Positions 28,483 through 37,874 of a stretch of 64,000 nt of DNA are shown here, in pieces. Positions within the stretch are counted from its first letter, which is position 1. Each line of letters starts with the position of its first letter. Source of the DNA: Leptospira soteropolitanensis (GTDB lineage Bacteria; Spirochaetota; Leptospiria; Leptospirales; Leptospiraceae). The notes under the pieces were generated by a model that saw only the letters and a list, made by a program, of their open reading frames with translations, was not told the DNA's origin and did no database searches. The stretch spans positions 620,001-684,000 of the forward strand of contig NZ_JAMQPN010000001.1 in NCBI RefSeq assembly GCF_026151655.1, written 5' to 3'. The translations under genes were made by a program, and so were the position numbers.

Positions 28483-28674
28483 AAATTTTTCTCGCAGGAA
28501 TGTAACAGGTATATCAATCTATGCAATCAATTTGTCACCAAACCGCAGTTTTGGATCGAAAATTCTGAAGAAATAAATTTACTTGTTCATGTTTTTGCAC
28601 CTTATCATTTTCTGCTTGATTCATATTCTAAAAACGATCCTATCTTTGGGAGAAACGATAAAGGACAGAAACGA

Positions 28675-29745
28675 ATGGACTCTTTGGAACTGAAAACGAA
28701 TGACCCGGAATTGCAACTGACAAAGGAAGACTTACAAAAAGTTGAGGAACTTACTGGGCAAATAAAACTCAATAATCCGAACGATGTAGTCTCATACGGT
28801 GCCTCGGCCCAAGCTAAGGTTTCCGAATTTGCGGACAAAGTTCTTTCGGAAATTAAAACAAAAGATTCAGGATATGCTGGTGAACTCCTAAACAACCTCT
28901 TGTTTAAAATCAAAGATCTGAATTTGGATAGTTTTGCCGGGGAAGGGAACAGTTTGTCCAAAATTCCTTTGATTGGCGGTCTTTTCGATGCTTCCAGGAA
29001 ATTTTTGGCAAAATTTGAAGATCTACAGTCCCAGGTAGAGAAGATTGTAGAGGAATTGCATACGGCACGCACTAATTTGACAAAAGACATAACATTGTTA
29101 CAGGCGTTATATGAGAAAAACTTGGAATACTTTAAGGAAATCCAAGTGTATATCGCTGCAGGTGACAAAAAAGTAAAAGAGTTAAGAGACAAAATCTTAC
29201 CGGAGATGTTAGAAAAAGCAAAAGCACAAGGTGATACTTTGGCTTCCCAACAATACCAAGACATGGTTCAAATGGTCGATCGATTTGAGAAAAAAATCCA
29301 CGATTTGAAACTCACTCGAATCCTCTCGCTACAGACCGGGCCGCAGATTCGCCTCATTCAAAATGGTAACCAGGTTTTGGTCGAAAAAATTCAAAGTTCT
29401 ATTCTTAACACTATACCTCTTTGGAAAAATCAAATCGTGATCGCTTTAGGTCTATTACGCCAAAGAAAAGCCTTAGAAGCACAAAAAGAAGTTTCTAAAA
29501 CTACAAACGATTTAATCCAAAAAAATGCAGAAATGTTAAAAACTGGCACTGTGGAAATTGCAAAAGAATCCGAAAAAGGAATTATTGAAATTGAGACTCT
29601 AAAATCAGTGAATCAAAAGTTAATTGAAACCATTACTGAAACTTTAAAAATTCAAGAGGATGGTCGTCAAAAAAGAAAATCTGCAGAACAAGAGATGATC
29701 AAAATCGAATCAGATATAAAACAAAAACTATTGGAATCAAAATAG
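28675..29745 (+). CDS. TelA/KlaA family (toxic anion resistance) protein
   Basis: The 356-residue soluble, largely helical protein has the TelA family layout: an N-terminal segment with DVVSYGASAQAKVSEFADKVL, a central coiled coil, and a conserved stretch around QTGPQIRLIQNGNQVLVEKI. Family members were named for tellurite resistance, but the molecular role is unclear; envelope stress has been proposed. ATG 28675 has GGAC about 8 bases upstream. The downstream gene is one base away and has an XpaC-like domain, reproducing the xpaC-telA pairing seen in Bacillus. Confidence 0.87.
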   Translation: MDSLELKTNDPELQLTKEDLQKVEELTGQIKLNNPNDVVSYGASAQAKVSEFADKVLSEIKTKDSGYAGELLNNLLFKIKDLNLDSFAGEGNSLSKIPLIGGLFDASRKFLAKFEDLQSQVEKIVEELHTARTNLTKDITLLQALYEKNLEYFKEIQVYIAAGDKKVKELRDKILPEMLEKAKAQGDTLASQQYQDMVQMVDRFEKKIHDLKLTRILSLQTGPQIRLIQNGNQVLVEKIQSSILNTIPLWKNQIVIALGLLRQRKALEAQKEVSKTTNDLIQKNAEMLKTGTVEIAKESEKGIIEIETLKSVNQKLIETITETLKIQEDGRQKRKSAEQEMIKIESDIKQKLLESK

Positions 29746-29746
29746 A

Positions 29747-30616
29747 ATGACCGAAGTGCAATTGGAACAAAATCAAGAAGAAAGGAAGTGGGCGAGACGT
29801 GCCCACCTCTCGACAATCCTAACTTATCCGATGGCTTTATTGCCTTTTCCATTCTTCATATCTTCGCTTGGAGCTATGATCTATCCATTTGTGATGTGGC
29901 TTTCTCGAAACAAATCATCATATTCCGCCAAACAATCGCTAGAAGCAATGTATTTACAAGCGCTATTATCTTTAGGCTTTTTTGGATTTGGAGCAAAGTT
30001 TGGTGATGATCGGGTTTTACTCGTTTTTTCCTATGTGTTTATGGCATTCTTACATGCAGTTTTTTTAGGAATTGCTATTTATAGAACTACGATTGGAAAA
30101 GCCCATCACTACCCATTTAGTTTTTTCCCTCTTCTTTTTTCCTCTAACAAAACAAAGGAAAACTGGAATGAGCTAAAGAAAAAATTTGAGGACAAAGTCG
30201 AATTTACCGAATACAAAACACAAATGGAAAAATTGGATGGATTCCGCAGCCAGACTGAAAAAGAATCCAAATCTTTGTCGGATACTTCATTGCAAAGTTT
30301 GTGTAATGAATATTTACATTCCTTATCGGATTTACGTGTTCGACTTGCAGAAGACCCATTGTCCTATCGCAAAGCAAAACAGTTTCTCAATTATTTTCCA
30401 GAGACTGTTTCCAAGATTTTAAATCAGTATAATAAAGTTAGTTTGGATGTCAGTTCCCAAGAATCTGAAAAAAGGAAAACTGAATTGAATTCTTTGCTTA
30501 GCGAAGTTATCAAAACGACAGAACAGGTAAGAAATAAATTGAAAGCTGATGAAACCCTAAATTTAGATGTTGAGATCACCGCAATGAAGAAAAACATCGA
30601 ATTTGGTGGTTATTGA
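29747..30616 (+). CDS. DUF4870-like membrane domain fused to XpaC-like domain
   Basis: The 289-residue protein has an N-terminal region (about 15-135) with three to four membrane helices resembling the DUF4870/Tic20-like family (AHLSTILTYPMALLPF, then FVMWLSRNKSSYSAKQSLEAM). A cytoplasmic coiled-coil part (about 150-289) contains FLNYFPETVSKILNQYNKV, similar to XpaC. XpaC and TelA genes are often neighbours. It probably anchors TelA to the membrane (inference). Its TGA overlaps the next ATG by one base (TGATG). Confidence 0.72.
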   Translation: MTEVQLEQNQEERKWARRAHLSTILTYPMALLPFPFFISSLGAMIYPFVMWLSRNKSSYSAKQSLEAMYLQALLSLGFFGFGAKFGDDRVLLVFSYVFMAFLHAVFLGIAIYRTTIGKAHHYPFSFFPLLFSSNKTKENWNELKKKFEDKVEFTEYKTQMEKLDGFRSQTEKESKSLSDTSLQSLCNEYLHSLSDLRVRLAEDPLSYRKAKQFLNYFPETVSKILNQYNKVSLDVSSQESEKRKTELNSLLSEVIKTTEQVRNKLKADETLNLDVEITAMKKNIEFGGY

Positions 30617-31428
30617 TGCAAGCTGAGTTATTGGATAGGTCTTATCATTTTTTAAATTTTCTTCCAACGGTTTCCGATTTCTTAGTACAAAAACACAAAG
30701 AATCAGGACTCAAAGTAGACGAAAAGGGTTTGTATAACCTCGTTACGGAAGCTGATTTAAAAGCAGAGTCCATGATTTTGGAAGAAATCCAGAAGAATTA
30801 TCCAGCAGATGGAATTCTATCCGAAGAACGTGGAAAATTAGAAGGTAAGTCTGGTTACACTTGGGTGGTGGATCCATTGGATGGTACAACCAACTACACA
30901 CACGGACTTCCTTTATACGGTATTTCTGTCGGCGTTGTAGAGACCGAAACAATGACTCCACTCCTTGGAATGGTTTTTTTTCCAGAACTAAATACATTCT
31001 ATCATGCGATCAAAGGGCAAGGTGCATTCCGAGAAAAAACTCCTATCCAAGTTTCCAGAACAAGCGCTCTTAAGGATTCACTTTTTGTCACAGGATTTCC
31101 CTACGACAGAAATTTATCTTTAGATACACTTATGCAGTATTATAAATCCATATTGCAAAAATCGCGCGGAATTCGTAGGACTGGGGCGGCAACTCTCGAT
31201 TTATGTTGGTTAGCTGAGGGGAAGTTTGAAGGATATTATGAACTTGGATTAAAACCTTGGGATATGGCTGCGGCTGGGCTTATTGTACTCGAAGCGAAGG
31301 GAAAAATTACGTCTATGGACGGAAATGACTTTTCCATTTTGATTCCAAGTTTACTTGCCACAAATGGTTTTGTACATGAATATTTGTTAGCTGAGTTTGA
31401 AGGACAAATCAACCGAGTAGCATACTAA
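30616..31428 (+). CDS. suhB: Inositol monophosphatase family protein
   Basis: The start is ATG 30616, overlapping the upstream TGA (TGATG). The 270-residue protein has the lithium-sensitive phosphatase motifs: ILSEERG (metal-binding Glu), WVVDPLDGTTNYTHG (the DPxDxT core) and KPWDMAAAGLIV (third metal Asp). It likely dephosphorylates inositol-1-phosphate or a related sugar phosphate. SuhB also affects transcription complexes in E. coli, but that cannot be inferred here. Its 3' end overlaps the convergent glycosyltransferase gene by 20 bases. Confidence 0.92.
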   Translation: MQAELLDRSYHFLNFLPTVSDFLVQKHKESGLKVDEKGLYNLVTEADLKAESMILEEIQKNYPADGILSEERGKLEGKSGYTWVVDPLDGTTNYTHGLPLYGISVGVVETETMTPLLGMVFFPELNTFYHAIKGQGAFREKTPIQVSRTSALKDSLFVTGFPYDRNLSLDTLMQYYKSILQKSRGIRRTGAATLDLCWLAEGKFEGYYELGLKPWDMAAAGLIVLEAKGKITSMDGNDFSILIPSLLATNGFVHEYLLAEFEGQINRVAY

Positions 31429-32578
31429 CCATTTGGTTCAGTTTTTTTCGAATCACTTCTTTACTGAAGTTCGCCAAAACATACTGACGGCCATTCTTTC
31501 CCATACGATTGGCAATATTTCGATTTTCTAATAAAAAATCTAAGGTTCTTTGGAAGGAAAGGGAATCGGAATAAAACAAACCACCCTGACTTCGTAAACA
31601 ATGCCCCCGCATTACGGTAGATTTAGCATTGATTAAAACTGCTTTTTCTTGGATCCAGGATTCCATAATAGATATAGAAAAACTCTCATAAGCTGATGGA
31701 TTGAGTAAAAGAAAAGATTTTTGGATTTCCGAGATTTTTTCTTCTTCGCTGATATAACCTGTAAAAACAATTAATGGATCTTTTGGTATTTCCATCGAAG
31801 AAATAGTTCCTAAACATTTCATGGATATATCACTTCGATGAGCAAAAAAATTCCAATTCTTAAAGAATTCGAAAAGTTCTGGATAACCTTTTGCCGGTTC
31901 GATTCTACCAATAGTAATTAATTGGTTCGAATGTGAATTGTTATGATTTTGATTTTTGAATGTATCATTAATATAAGTTCCAATTAAAAAATAGGAATGA
32001 ACATTCTGCTTTGTGTAATCTTCGTAAACAGCCAATTCTTCCGGAGCATTGAAACTATAGATATAGCGGTTTGAATAGGTCTTCTTATACATTGGAAGAC
32101 GAAATGGCGGTTCATCATGAAATGTTGGTACGATGACAAACGGAATTTTTAAATTGGGAATACTTGCTACCACCGGATAATAAAGATATCCAATTAGGAC
32201 GGCGATATCAAAGTGATTTTGTTCCTTTATCACATAGTCTACTAAGTCAGGACAATACGGTCCTTGTTCTTTTAAAAATTCAAATTGTTCTTTATCAGAA
32301 ACGGAATCACCTTTTTCTAAACATTGGTTTAAAAGACGATTCATCTTAGCCATGTTTCTGGTTTGTTTTACCGGAAAACGAATAATACGAATTTGATTTT
32401 CGTTGATCTGTCCTTTCGGTAATTCATTCTTCCAGCTCACATAATCTTTTGCGGAAGAAGTACAAACTGTAACATCATTTGATTCAGAAAGGATGGATGC
32501 ATAATCATAAGCTAATTTTTCAGCTCCACCTGAAGCATTTTCCAGAAATCTTGCGGTGACGATGAGAATTTTTGCCAT
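31409..32578 (-). CDS. GT4-family glycosyltransferase
   Basis: The 389-residue GT-B protein has an N-terminal acceptor domain beginning ILIVTARFLENASGGAEKLA. The C-terminal donor domain has LITIGRIEPAKGYPEL and the E-x7-E motif (ESFSISIME) that binds the nucleotide sugar. It is the last gene of a four-gene - strand operon that probably builds a surface polysaccharide; its start lies 2 bases after the preceding stop. Donor and acceptor sugars cannot be read from the sequence. Confidence 0.88.
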   Translation of the reverse strand: MAKILIVTARFLENASGGAEKLAYDYASILSESNDVTVCTSSAKDYVSWKNELPKGQINENQIRIIRFPVKQTRNMAKMNRLLNQCLEKGDSVSDKEQFEFLKEQGPYCPDLVDYVIKEQNHFDIAVLIGYLYYPVVASIPNLKIPFVIVPTFHDEPPFRLPMYKKTYSNRYIYSFNAPEELAVYEDYTKQNVHSYFLIGTYINDTFKNQNHNNSHSNQLITIGRIEPAKGYPELFEFFKNWNFFAHRSDISMKCLGTISSMEIPKDPLIVFTGYISEEEKISEIQKSFLLLNPSAYESFSISIMESWIQEKAVLINAKSTVMRGHCLRSQGGLFYSDSLSFQRTLDFLLENRNIANRMGKNGRQYVLANFSKEVIRKKLNQMVSMLLG

Positions 32579-32580
32579 AA

Positions 32581-33630
32581 CTAAGGTTTTGCCACTTCGA
32601 GTAGTGGAAGAATACTTGTAGATTCTAGATATTCGTTTAGTCGTTGGTTTTGTGAATAAATTATAGAATTCCTGAGTTCCGAATTTTTAAAAATAGAATC
32701 TACAAGTGGGACTAGCTTTTCAAAATCCTTCGATTCAAAAAGTACACCTGATTTTCCTAACGTTTCGGGAACGGCTGAGGCTGCGAAAGCCACAACAGGA
32801 AGATGAAAGTAGATTGCTTCCATCAGTGGAACACAAAAACCTTCATGTTCACTCATTGATAAAAAAATATTACTTTCCGAATAGATTTTTTTTAACATTT
32901 TCTCATCAACATAAGAAATGATTTTTACTTCTTCTGATAAATCTAAATGATGAATCATAAAATTGAGTTCGTCCATATAAGATTGTTGGTTTGGATTACA
33001 AAAACCTAACATTCGCATGGAAAACTGATTTCCCATTTTAGATTTCCATGTTCTAGCAAAACGAATCAAGTCGTCTTGCCGTTTATTTGGAGCTATGCGA
33101 CCTACAAACAAAAAGGATGGCTGCGTAAATGATTTTGATATAGGATCTCTTGGTACATCTTTCCATTTTTGAAAATTTAGATGAAGAGGTAATAACCGAA
33201 CATGTTTGAAGCCTATTTCCTTTAGTTCTGACAAATTAAAATTAGAAACCGCAAATGAATGATCAAATTGATCTCGAATCAATTCTAAATCTTCCCGTCC
33301 TTTTCTTAACAAGTAAGAAAATTTAAGGTCATATCCTGAAAAAAAATCTTCAGGTGTAACATTGTGATAAATAAGAATTTTCCGATTAGGAAATTTTAAT
33401 ACAAAATTTAGAACTTCACTATGGATGGAATGATGATAAACTAAAACATCGGTCGGTTTGATATTTGCTTTGGTCAATTTTTCAGCATATTTTCGATCGT
33501 AGGAAAATATATTTTCGGCAAATATTTTACCATGATATCCCTCTTTCGAAAGTAATCGCTTTATCTCCAACATTTCTTGAGATATTGCATCACCTAATTG
33601 AAATCCTGCGGAAAACTGATGTATATTCAT
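32581..33630 (-). CDS. GT4-family glycosyltransferase (paralogue A)
   Basis: The 349-residue GT-B enzyme starts MNIHQFSAGFQLGDAISQEM. The donor domain has SFLFVGRIAPNKRQDDLI and the E-x7-E motif in SEHEGFCVPLMEA, followed by FAASAVPETLGKSGVLF. It is clearly related to the next gene upstream (33627-34694): LVYHHS or ILHYGG, YHNVTPEDFF or FHNVTPAIFY, and SMSEHEGFC correspond. The pair therefore probably arose by tandem duplication. It overlaps that gene by 4 bases (ATGA). Confidence 0.88.
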   Translation of the reverse strand: MNIHQFSAGFQLGDAISQEMLEIKRLLSKEGYHGKIFAENIFSYDRKYAEKLTKANIKPTDVLVYHHSIHSEVLNFVLKFPNRKILIYHNVTPEDFFSGYDLKFSYLLRKGREDLELIRDQFDHSFAVSNFNLSELKEIGFKHVRLLPLHLNFQKWKDVPRDPISKSFTQPSFLFVGRIAPNKRQDDLIRFARTWKSKMGNQFSMRMLGFCNPNQQSYMDELNFMIHHLDLSEEVKIISYVDEKMLKKIYSESNIFLSMSEHEGFCVPLMEAIYFHLPVVAFAASAVPETLGKSGVLFESKDFEKLVPLVDSIFKNSELRNSIIYSQNQRLNEYLESTSILPLLEVAKP

Positions 33631-34694
33631 TGGATACCGGAACTGAGAATTTTTGAAATCTCTTCCTGGAATGGGAATTTATTGTAGGATTCCAATACTT
33701 TGTATTGTTCTGAAATCAGGGAAGTTCGTTTTTCTAACTGAAATAAATTATCTTTCATTATTTGGATAATAGAAGGATATTCTTTCGTTTTAAGAAGAAT
33801 TCCCGCTCCTCTCATGGTTTCGGGAATGGCTCCCGCTGCATAAGCAAAAACAGGAATCCCGGCGCCAAAAGCCTCGAGTATTGGGAGACAAAATCCTTCG
33901 TGTTCACTCATCGAAACAAAAGCTCCCGCCTCTTTTAAAATTGAGATAACCTCTTGGTCCGTTTTCCCTGTCAAAAATTCTACTTTCCCATTTAAATCTA
34001 AACTTCGTACTTTTTCTGTTAGTTTTTCGAAGTAACCATCAAAGGCTCCAATCACTGATCCAATACATTTACATCTTGCATCAGGAAATTCTTTTACCCA
34101 GTATGAGAATAATTCAATTAAATCCTCCCATTTTTTTTGAGGGGAATAACGGCCAACAAATACCAAAGAATGATTTCTTGATAGATCTTCGGATTTTGAA
34201 TTGATATCATATGATTTACATATAGGGAGGATATAAGGATTTTTGAATTGGTATTCAGAAACTGTTTGTAAGTTAAACTCTGAGTCGCACCAAATAGAGT
34301 CAGAAATAATTGATAAGGTGGCAATTTCAAGATAGGAAAGCGATTCAAATTTTGACATTGCGAGGTGTATATCTGGCGTTGTTGTGTCTTTGTAAAATAT
34401 AGCAGGCGTTACATTGTGAAATCTTAATATTTTTTTTCCAGGTAAATTTTGAAATAGCTCATAAGGATACCCGGCCCCACCATAGTGAAGAATATGAATA
34501 TCATTAGAAGTGGTTGGATGTTGAAAGTGATTCGTGAGGTGAAACTCACTATTTAAGGTTTTACCTTTTCTTGGTTGCCTGGTGATGAAATGCGATTTGT
34601 AACCTAAAGAATTAAAAACTTCAGAAAGGCCAATGGCATCGTTTCCAACACCGTCAGAATCTTTTAGCTCATCTAAATGTTGAAAAACATTCAT
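33627..34694 (-). CDS. GT4-family glycosyltransferase (paralogue B)
   Basis: The 355-residue GT-B enzyme has FHNVTPAIFYKD in the N-terminal domain. The donor domain has LVFVGRYSPQKKWEDL, SMSEHEGFCLPILEAF (E-x7-E) and YAAGAIPETMRGAGILL. It is closest to the neighbouring paralogue A. It is translationally coupled on both sides by 4-base overlaps, so the upstream 339-residue protein and the downstream glycosyltransferases form one unit. It likely transfers a hexose or deoxyhexose during glycan assembly (inference). Confidence 0.88.
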   Translation of the reverse strand: MNVFQHLDELKDSDGVGNDAIGLSEVFNSLGYKSHFITRQPRKGKTLNSEFHLTNHFQHPTTSNDIHILHYGGAGYPYELFQNLPGKKILRFHNVTPAIFYKDTTTPDIHLAMSKFESLSYLEIATLSIISDSIWCDSEFNLQTVSEYQFKNPYILPICKSYDINSKSEDLSRNHSLVFVGRYSPQKKWEDLIELFSYWVKEFPDARCKCIGSVIGAFDGYFEKLTEKVRSLDLNGKVEFLTGKTDQEVISILKEAGAFVSMSEHEGFCLPILEAFGAGIPVFAYAAGAIPETMRGAGILLKTKEYPSIIQIMKDNLFQLEKRTSLISEQYKVLESYNKFPFQEEISKILSSGIQ

Positions 34695-35710
34695 GTATCA
34701 AGTTTGGTGTATCTAAATACTTTTGTATCTTCTGTGGTTGAAAGATCTCTTACTTTTTTAAAACCTAGGGTTTCTAAATAGCTGGGCAACTTATTTAAAT
34801 CAATCTCTGAAACTTGTAGGTCGCTGAAAGGGCGGTTTGAATGATTTGATTTGATTGCTACAGAAAAATATAAGTGATTTCCTTCGGCAAGTGAATCAGA
34901 AATTTCAGCAAATAACTTTTCTATCCAGAATGATGGAAATCGGTTTAATGGTAGGTATACTAAAATGTCAGTTGCCTGATTTAGAATATTCCTTAATGGA
35001 AATAATTGATTTTCTAGTCGGACGGTAGCGGTAATTTTACTTTGAATGAAACGAAATTCGTTTTCATCAGAAGTGATCGACTGAAAAGGAATTTTTAATA
35101 TGGAAAGTTGTTTTAGTATGTCCCCCCATTCAGGAAACAATACCAAGATTTCCTTTGTCTGGGAAATGTCCTCTAATGCTACTTTCCAAGCGGGATTGGA
35201 GCCGGCATCGATAAAATACGAATTTGCCGCCCAACCAAAGTTAGGTAAAGAATTCGAAGTTGTTTGTAACAAATGATCCCTGAAAAAACCATCAAATCGA
35301 TTTTCAATTTGTTCAATTCTCTTTCCTAAGCGCACTAGTTCATGCAAAACAGAAAAAAAAGCACGAATTCTATTCTCAGAAAGTTTTTTATCAATTAGTC
35401 CGTAAACAGAGATTAGGCGACTTAGCAGATATTTAATTGGACCTTTAATAAACCAGAATTTGGGATTCGAAAACTTGGGACTAGAAATCCCTTTTTCAAA
35501 GAGGTGCGCTGTTCCCGCAGGATCAAATTTTCTAAATCCCTGCGGAGACTCGGGTTTATAACTCAACTTAGTCAGTTCCAACCAGTTCGCCGCTTGGGAA
35601 GGATCAAGAGGAATCTTCGATTCGATTTCCTGCATTAATTCCGAAACATTTAACTGTGGGTCTCGGATTTCGACAAAGGGGGATGGATTGAATTTCTTTT
35701 TGTCTTCCAC
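34691..35710 (-). CDS. Hypothetical protein of the glycosyltransferase operon, possibly methyltransferase-like
   Basis: The 339-residue soluble protein starts with GTG at 35710. The N-terminal ~170 residues are helical, with a hydrophobic patch near LLSRLISVYGLID. The C-terminal ~170 alternate strand and helix (ILVLFPEWGDILK, DILVYLPLNRFPSFW, LGFKKVRDLSTTEDTKVFRY), which resembles a divergent class I methyltransferase, but no clear SAM-binding glycine motif is present. As first gene of the glycan operon it may modify a sugar or organise the enzymes. I do not recognise the family. Confidence 0.65.
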   Translation of the reverse strand: MEDKKKFNPSPFVEIRDPQLNVSELMQEIESKIPLDPSQAANWLELTKLSYKPESPQGFRKFDPAGTAHLFEKGISSPKFSNPKFWFIKGPIKYLLSRLISVYGLIDKKLSENRIRAFFSVLHELVRLGKRIEQIENRFDGFFRDHLLQTTSNSLPNFGWAANSYFIDAGSNPAWKVALEDISQTKEILVLFPEWGDILKQLSILKIPFQSITSDENEFRFIQSKITATVRLENQLFPLRNILNQATDILVYLPLNRFPSFWIEKLFAEISDSLAEGNHLYFSVAIKSNHSNRPFSDLQVSEIDLNKLPSYLETLGFKKVRDLSTTEDTKVFRYTKLDT

Positions 35711-35796
35711 AGTTTTCTTTCTTTTCTTGAGAGGATTTGAAAAATTGGAAGAATGGCAACTAAATCTTAGGGCCGAATCGGAATTTTCCCTTTTCT

Positions 35797-36717
35797 ATGA
35801 AAAAAAAACAAACTTTAGTCACTGGGGCTAGCGGATTTGTCGGAAGTTATCTCCTTCCTGCTCTTGAATCGCAAGGTGATTCCCAAATCTATTGTTTTCA
35901 AGGTGACATTCGTGACCGAAATACAGTAACCAATCAATTTGAAAAAATCAAACCAGATATTTTGGTTCATTTAGCTGCTCAAGCCTTTGTGCCTATGGCC
36001 ATTGACAACCCTTGGGAAACAGAAGAAATCAATGTTGGTGGGACCTTGAATTTACTCGAGTCATTGCATAGGATGCAAAGGCCGTGCAAAATGTTGTACA
36101 TTTCCTCAGCAGATGTTTATGGGAAACAAAACATATCCTCGCTACCTTTAAAAGAGACCCTTCTACCAAATCCTGTGAATCCTTACGCGGGTAGTAAATT
36201 GGCAGCTGAATCTTATTGCCGACAGTATGCACAATACAGCCCTTTTGTATCTGTAGTCATTGCTAGACCTTTTAATCATATAGGGATTGGACAACGGAAA
36301 GAGTTTGTAATTCCTAATTTTTGTTCTCAAATTATCGAAGCCAAACATTCAGGAAAGACAACGATTGCCGTTGGGGATTTAGAACCTACACGGGATTTTT
36401 CCCATGTGGAAGATATCGTCAGTGGATACCTTACTTTAATTGAAAAGGGTGAGTCCGGTGAAATTTACAATATTTGCTCAGGCGAAGAAAGAAGCATTCG
36501 GTATATGGTAGAGGAATTAGTAAAAATTTCTGGCCATAAGATTAAATTTGAAGTAGACTCTGGACGTGTTAGGGCGTCCGAAACTTCCAAAGTTTATGGA
36601 GATAACTCTAAACTAAAAGCACTCGGTTGGAGAAACAAACATAGTTTAAGCGAAACTTTGCTACAAATTTATAATTATTTAGAATCAGAATTTTTAAAAT
36701 CTAAACAAACGGATTGA
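35797..36717 (+). CDS. NAD-dependent epimerase/dehydratase, GDP-6-deoxymannose reductase-like
   Basis: The 306-residue extended SDR has the NAD motif TGASGFVGSYLL at the N-terminus, LVHLAAQAFVPMAI, the catalytic Ser in ISSADVYG, and Tyr/Lys in NPYAGSKLAAE. The stretch ARPFNHIGIGQRKEFVIPNF and LEPTRDFSHVEDI is typical of GDP-4-keto-6-deoxymannose reductases (Rmd), which make GDP-rhamnose, though other NDP-sugar epimerases are close. It is divergent from the glycosyltransferase operon (86 bases) and fits the same pathway. Its end overlaps the convergent M48 gene by 43 bases. Confidence 0.83.
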   Translation: MKKKQTLVTGASGFVGSYLLPALESQGDSQIYCFQGDIRDRNTVTNQFEKIKPDILVHLAAQAFVPMAIDNPWETEEINVGGTLNLLESLHRMQRPCKMLYISSADVYGKQNISSLPLKETLLPNPVNPYAGSKLAAESYCRQYAQYSPFVSVVIARPFNHIGIGQRKEFVIPNFCSQIIEAKHSGKTTIAVGDLEPTRDFSHVEDIVSGYLTLIEKGESGEIYNICSGEERSIRYMVEELVKISGHKIKFEVDSGRVRASETSKVYGDNSKLKALGWRNKHSLSETLLQIYNYLESEFLKSKQTD

Positions 36718-37871
36718 ACTTCTTTCCAAGTTTTATCAGAAACAACCTTTTTGATTGTTCCTTTTTTTCCAGCTTTAATCAAAGTTTCTAGATTTTTCAT
36801 TCTTTCTTCAGTAGCAGGATGTGTACTTAAAAAATCGGTTAATGATTTTGTGACGACTTGATCATCCTTTGCTTTTGTATTAGTGGGATTGTCTTTTGCT
36901 TCAGTATTCTCTTTTTCCAGTTCTTGCATTCTTTTAAAGAAGGTAAGGAGACCCGATGAAGAGAGATTTTGATTTTTTAAATATTCAATAGAAGTCTCAT
37001 CTGCTTCGGTTTCAAAGTCTCTTGAAAATTTTAGAACAAGAATAGTAGAACCAAGTTCTGTAAATGTTTCTAGAAATTCCATATTTCCTAATCCAGGTCC
37101 CACCACCAAACTGATAGCAAGTGATGTCCCGCCTGCTTTTACCAAATTACGCATGTGGTGTCTTTTTTCCACGTGGGCGACTTCGTGAGCTAAAACTCCA
37201 ATTACTTCCTCTTGTGACCTAGCATCGTTTAATAATCCCGAAAAAAAATAAATTTTACCGTTAGATAACGCGAAAGCATTGGGTATGGTAGATCCAATCA
37301 CAGAAACTCTAAATTGATGTGGACTTCCTTTGGGCACAACTTTTTTTAATGCTTCAGAAAAGAACCTCTCGGTTGCTTTGGTATTACATTCTTGAAATTG
37401 AGCATCCATTTTGAGCTGAACTGTTTCACCGAGAGATTTATCCATAGAAACAGGGATAAAGTTAGTAACGAGTTCTAATCCTTTAAAATAAAAGAATCCA
37501 ATGATCCCAACAATGATGATTGATAAAATTCCAAGAACTACAGGATTCATTTCTCTAATCGAGTAAAAAAATGCATGTGTTTGACTTTGGTTTTTCTTTG
37601 ATTGGATCCAAAAGGATTCTAATTTTTTTGCATCTGTTTTAGAACATATAATTTCTAAAACGGGACTTTCTTTCAATTCGTCTGGCATAAGTGTCAATTT
37701 ACAGCCATTATGCGTTAGTGAGAATTCGCTAAATTGAAATAAGTTTAGTTTGTGAGCTATCTCCCCTGATACAAAATCAAGGGTTTGGCCATGAATCAGA
37801 ACAGTCCCGTCTTCAGGGACTGCTGATACTCCGTTAAAATAACGGGATGTAAATGTTTGGTTTTCGAACAA
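36675..37871 (-). CDS. M48-family zinc metallopeptidase with N-terminal membrane anchor
   Basis: The 398-residue protein begins with TTG at 37871. An N-terminal ~105-residue domain precedes one membrane helix (about 110-130, VVLGILSIIIVGIIGFFYF). The M48 catalytic domain follows, with the HExxH zinc motif (HEVAHVEKRHH) and the third ligand Glu in ETEADETSIEYL. C-terminal helices contain FLSTHPATEERM, a family hallmark. M48 enzymes such as HtpX and BepA act in envelope quality control. It lies 3 bases after the YjgN gene, a pairing also found in other bacteria. Confidence 0.88.
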   Translation of the reverse strand: MFENQTFTSRYFNGVSAVPEDGTVLIHGQTLDFVSGEIAHKLNLFQFSEFSLTHNGCKLTLMPDELKESPVLEIICSKTDAKKLESFWIQSKKNQSQTHAFFYSIREMNPVVLGILSIIIVGIIGFFYFKGLELVTNFIPVSMDKSLGETVQLKMDAQFQECNTKATERFFSEALKKVVPKGSPHQFRVSVIGSTIPNAFALSNGKIYFFSGLLNDARSQEEVIGVLAHEVAHVEKRHHMRNLVKAGGTSLAISLVVGPGLGNMEFLETFTELGSTILVLKFSRDFETEADETSIEYLKNQNLSSSGLLTFFKRMQELEKENTEAKDNPTNTKAKDDQVVTKSLTDFLSTHPATEERMKNLETLIKAGKKGTIKKVVSDKTWKEVQSVCLDFKNSDSK

Positions 37872-37874
37872 TGT

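Noticed and set aside
27865..28674. A prophage or integrative element around the recombinase-like gene
   Set aside because: No direct repeats, tRNA, phage or transfer genes were seen nearby, and the protein lacks key catalytic residues.
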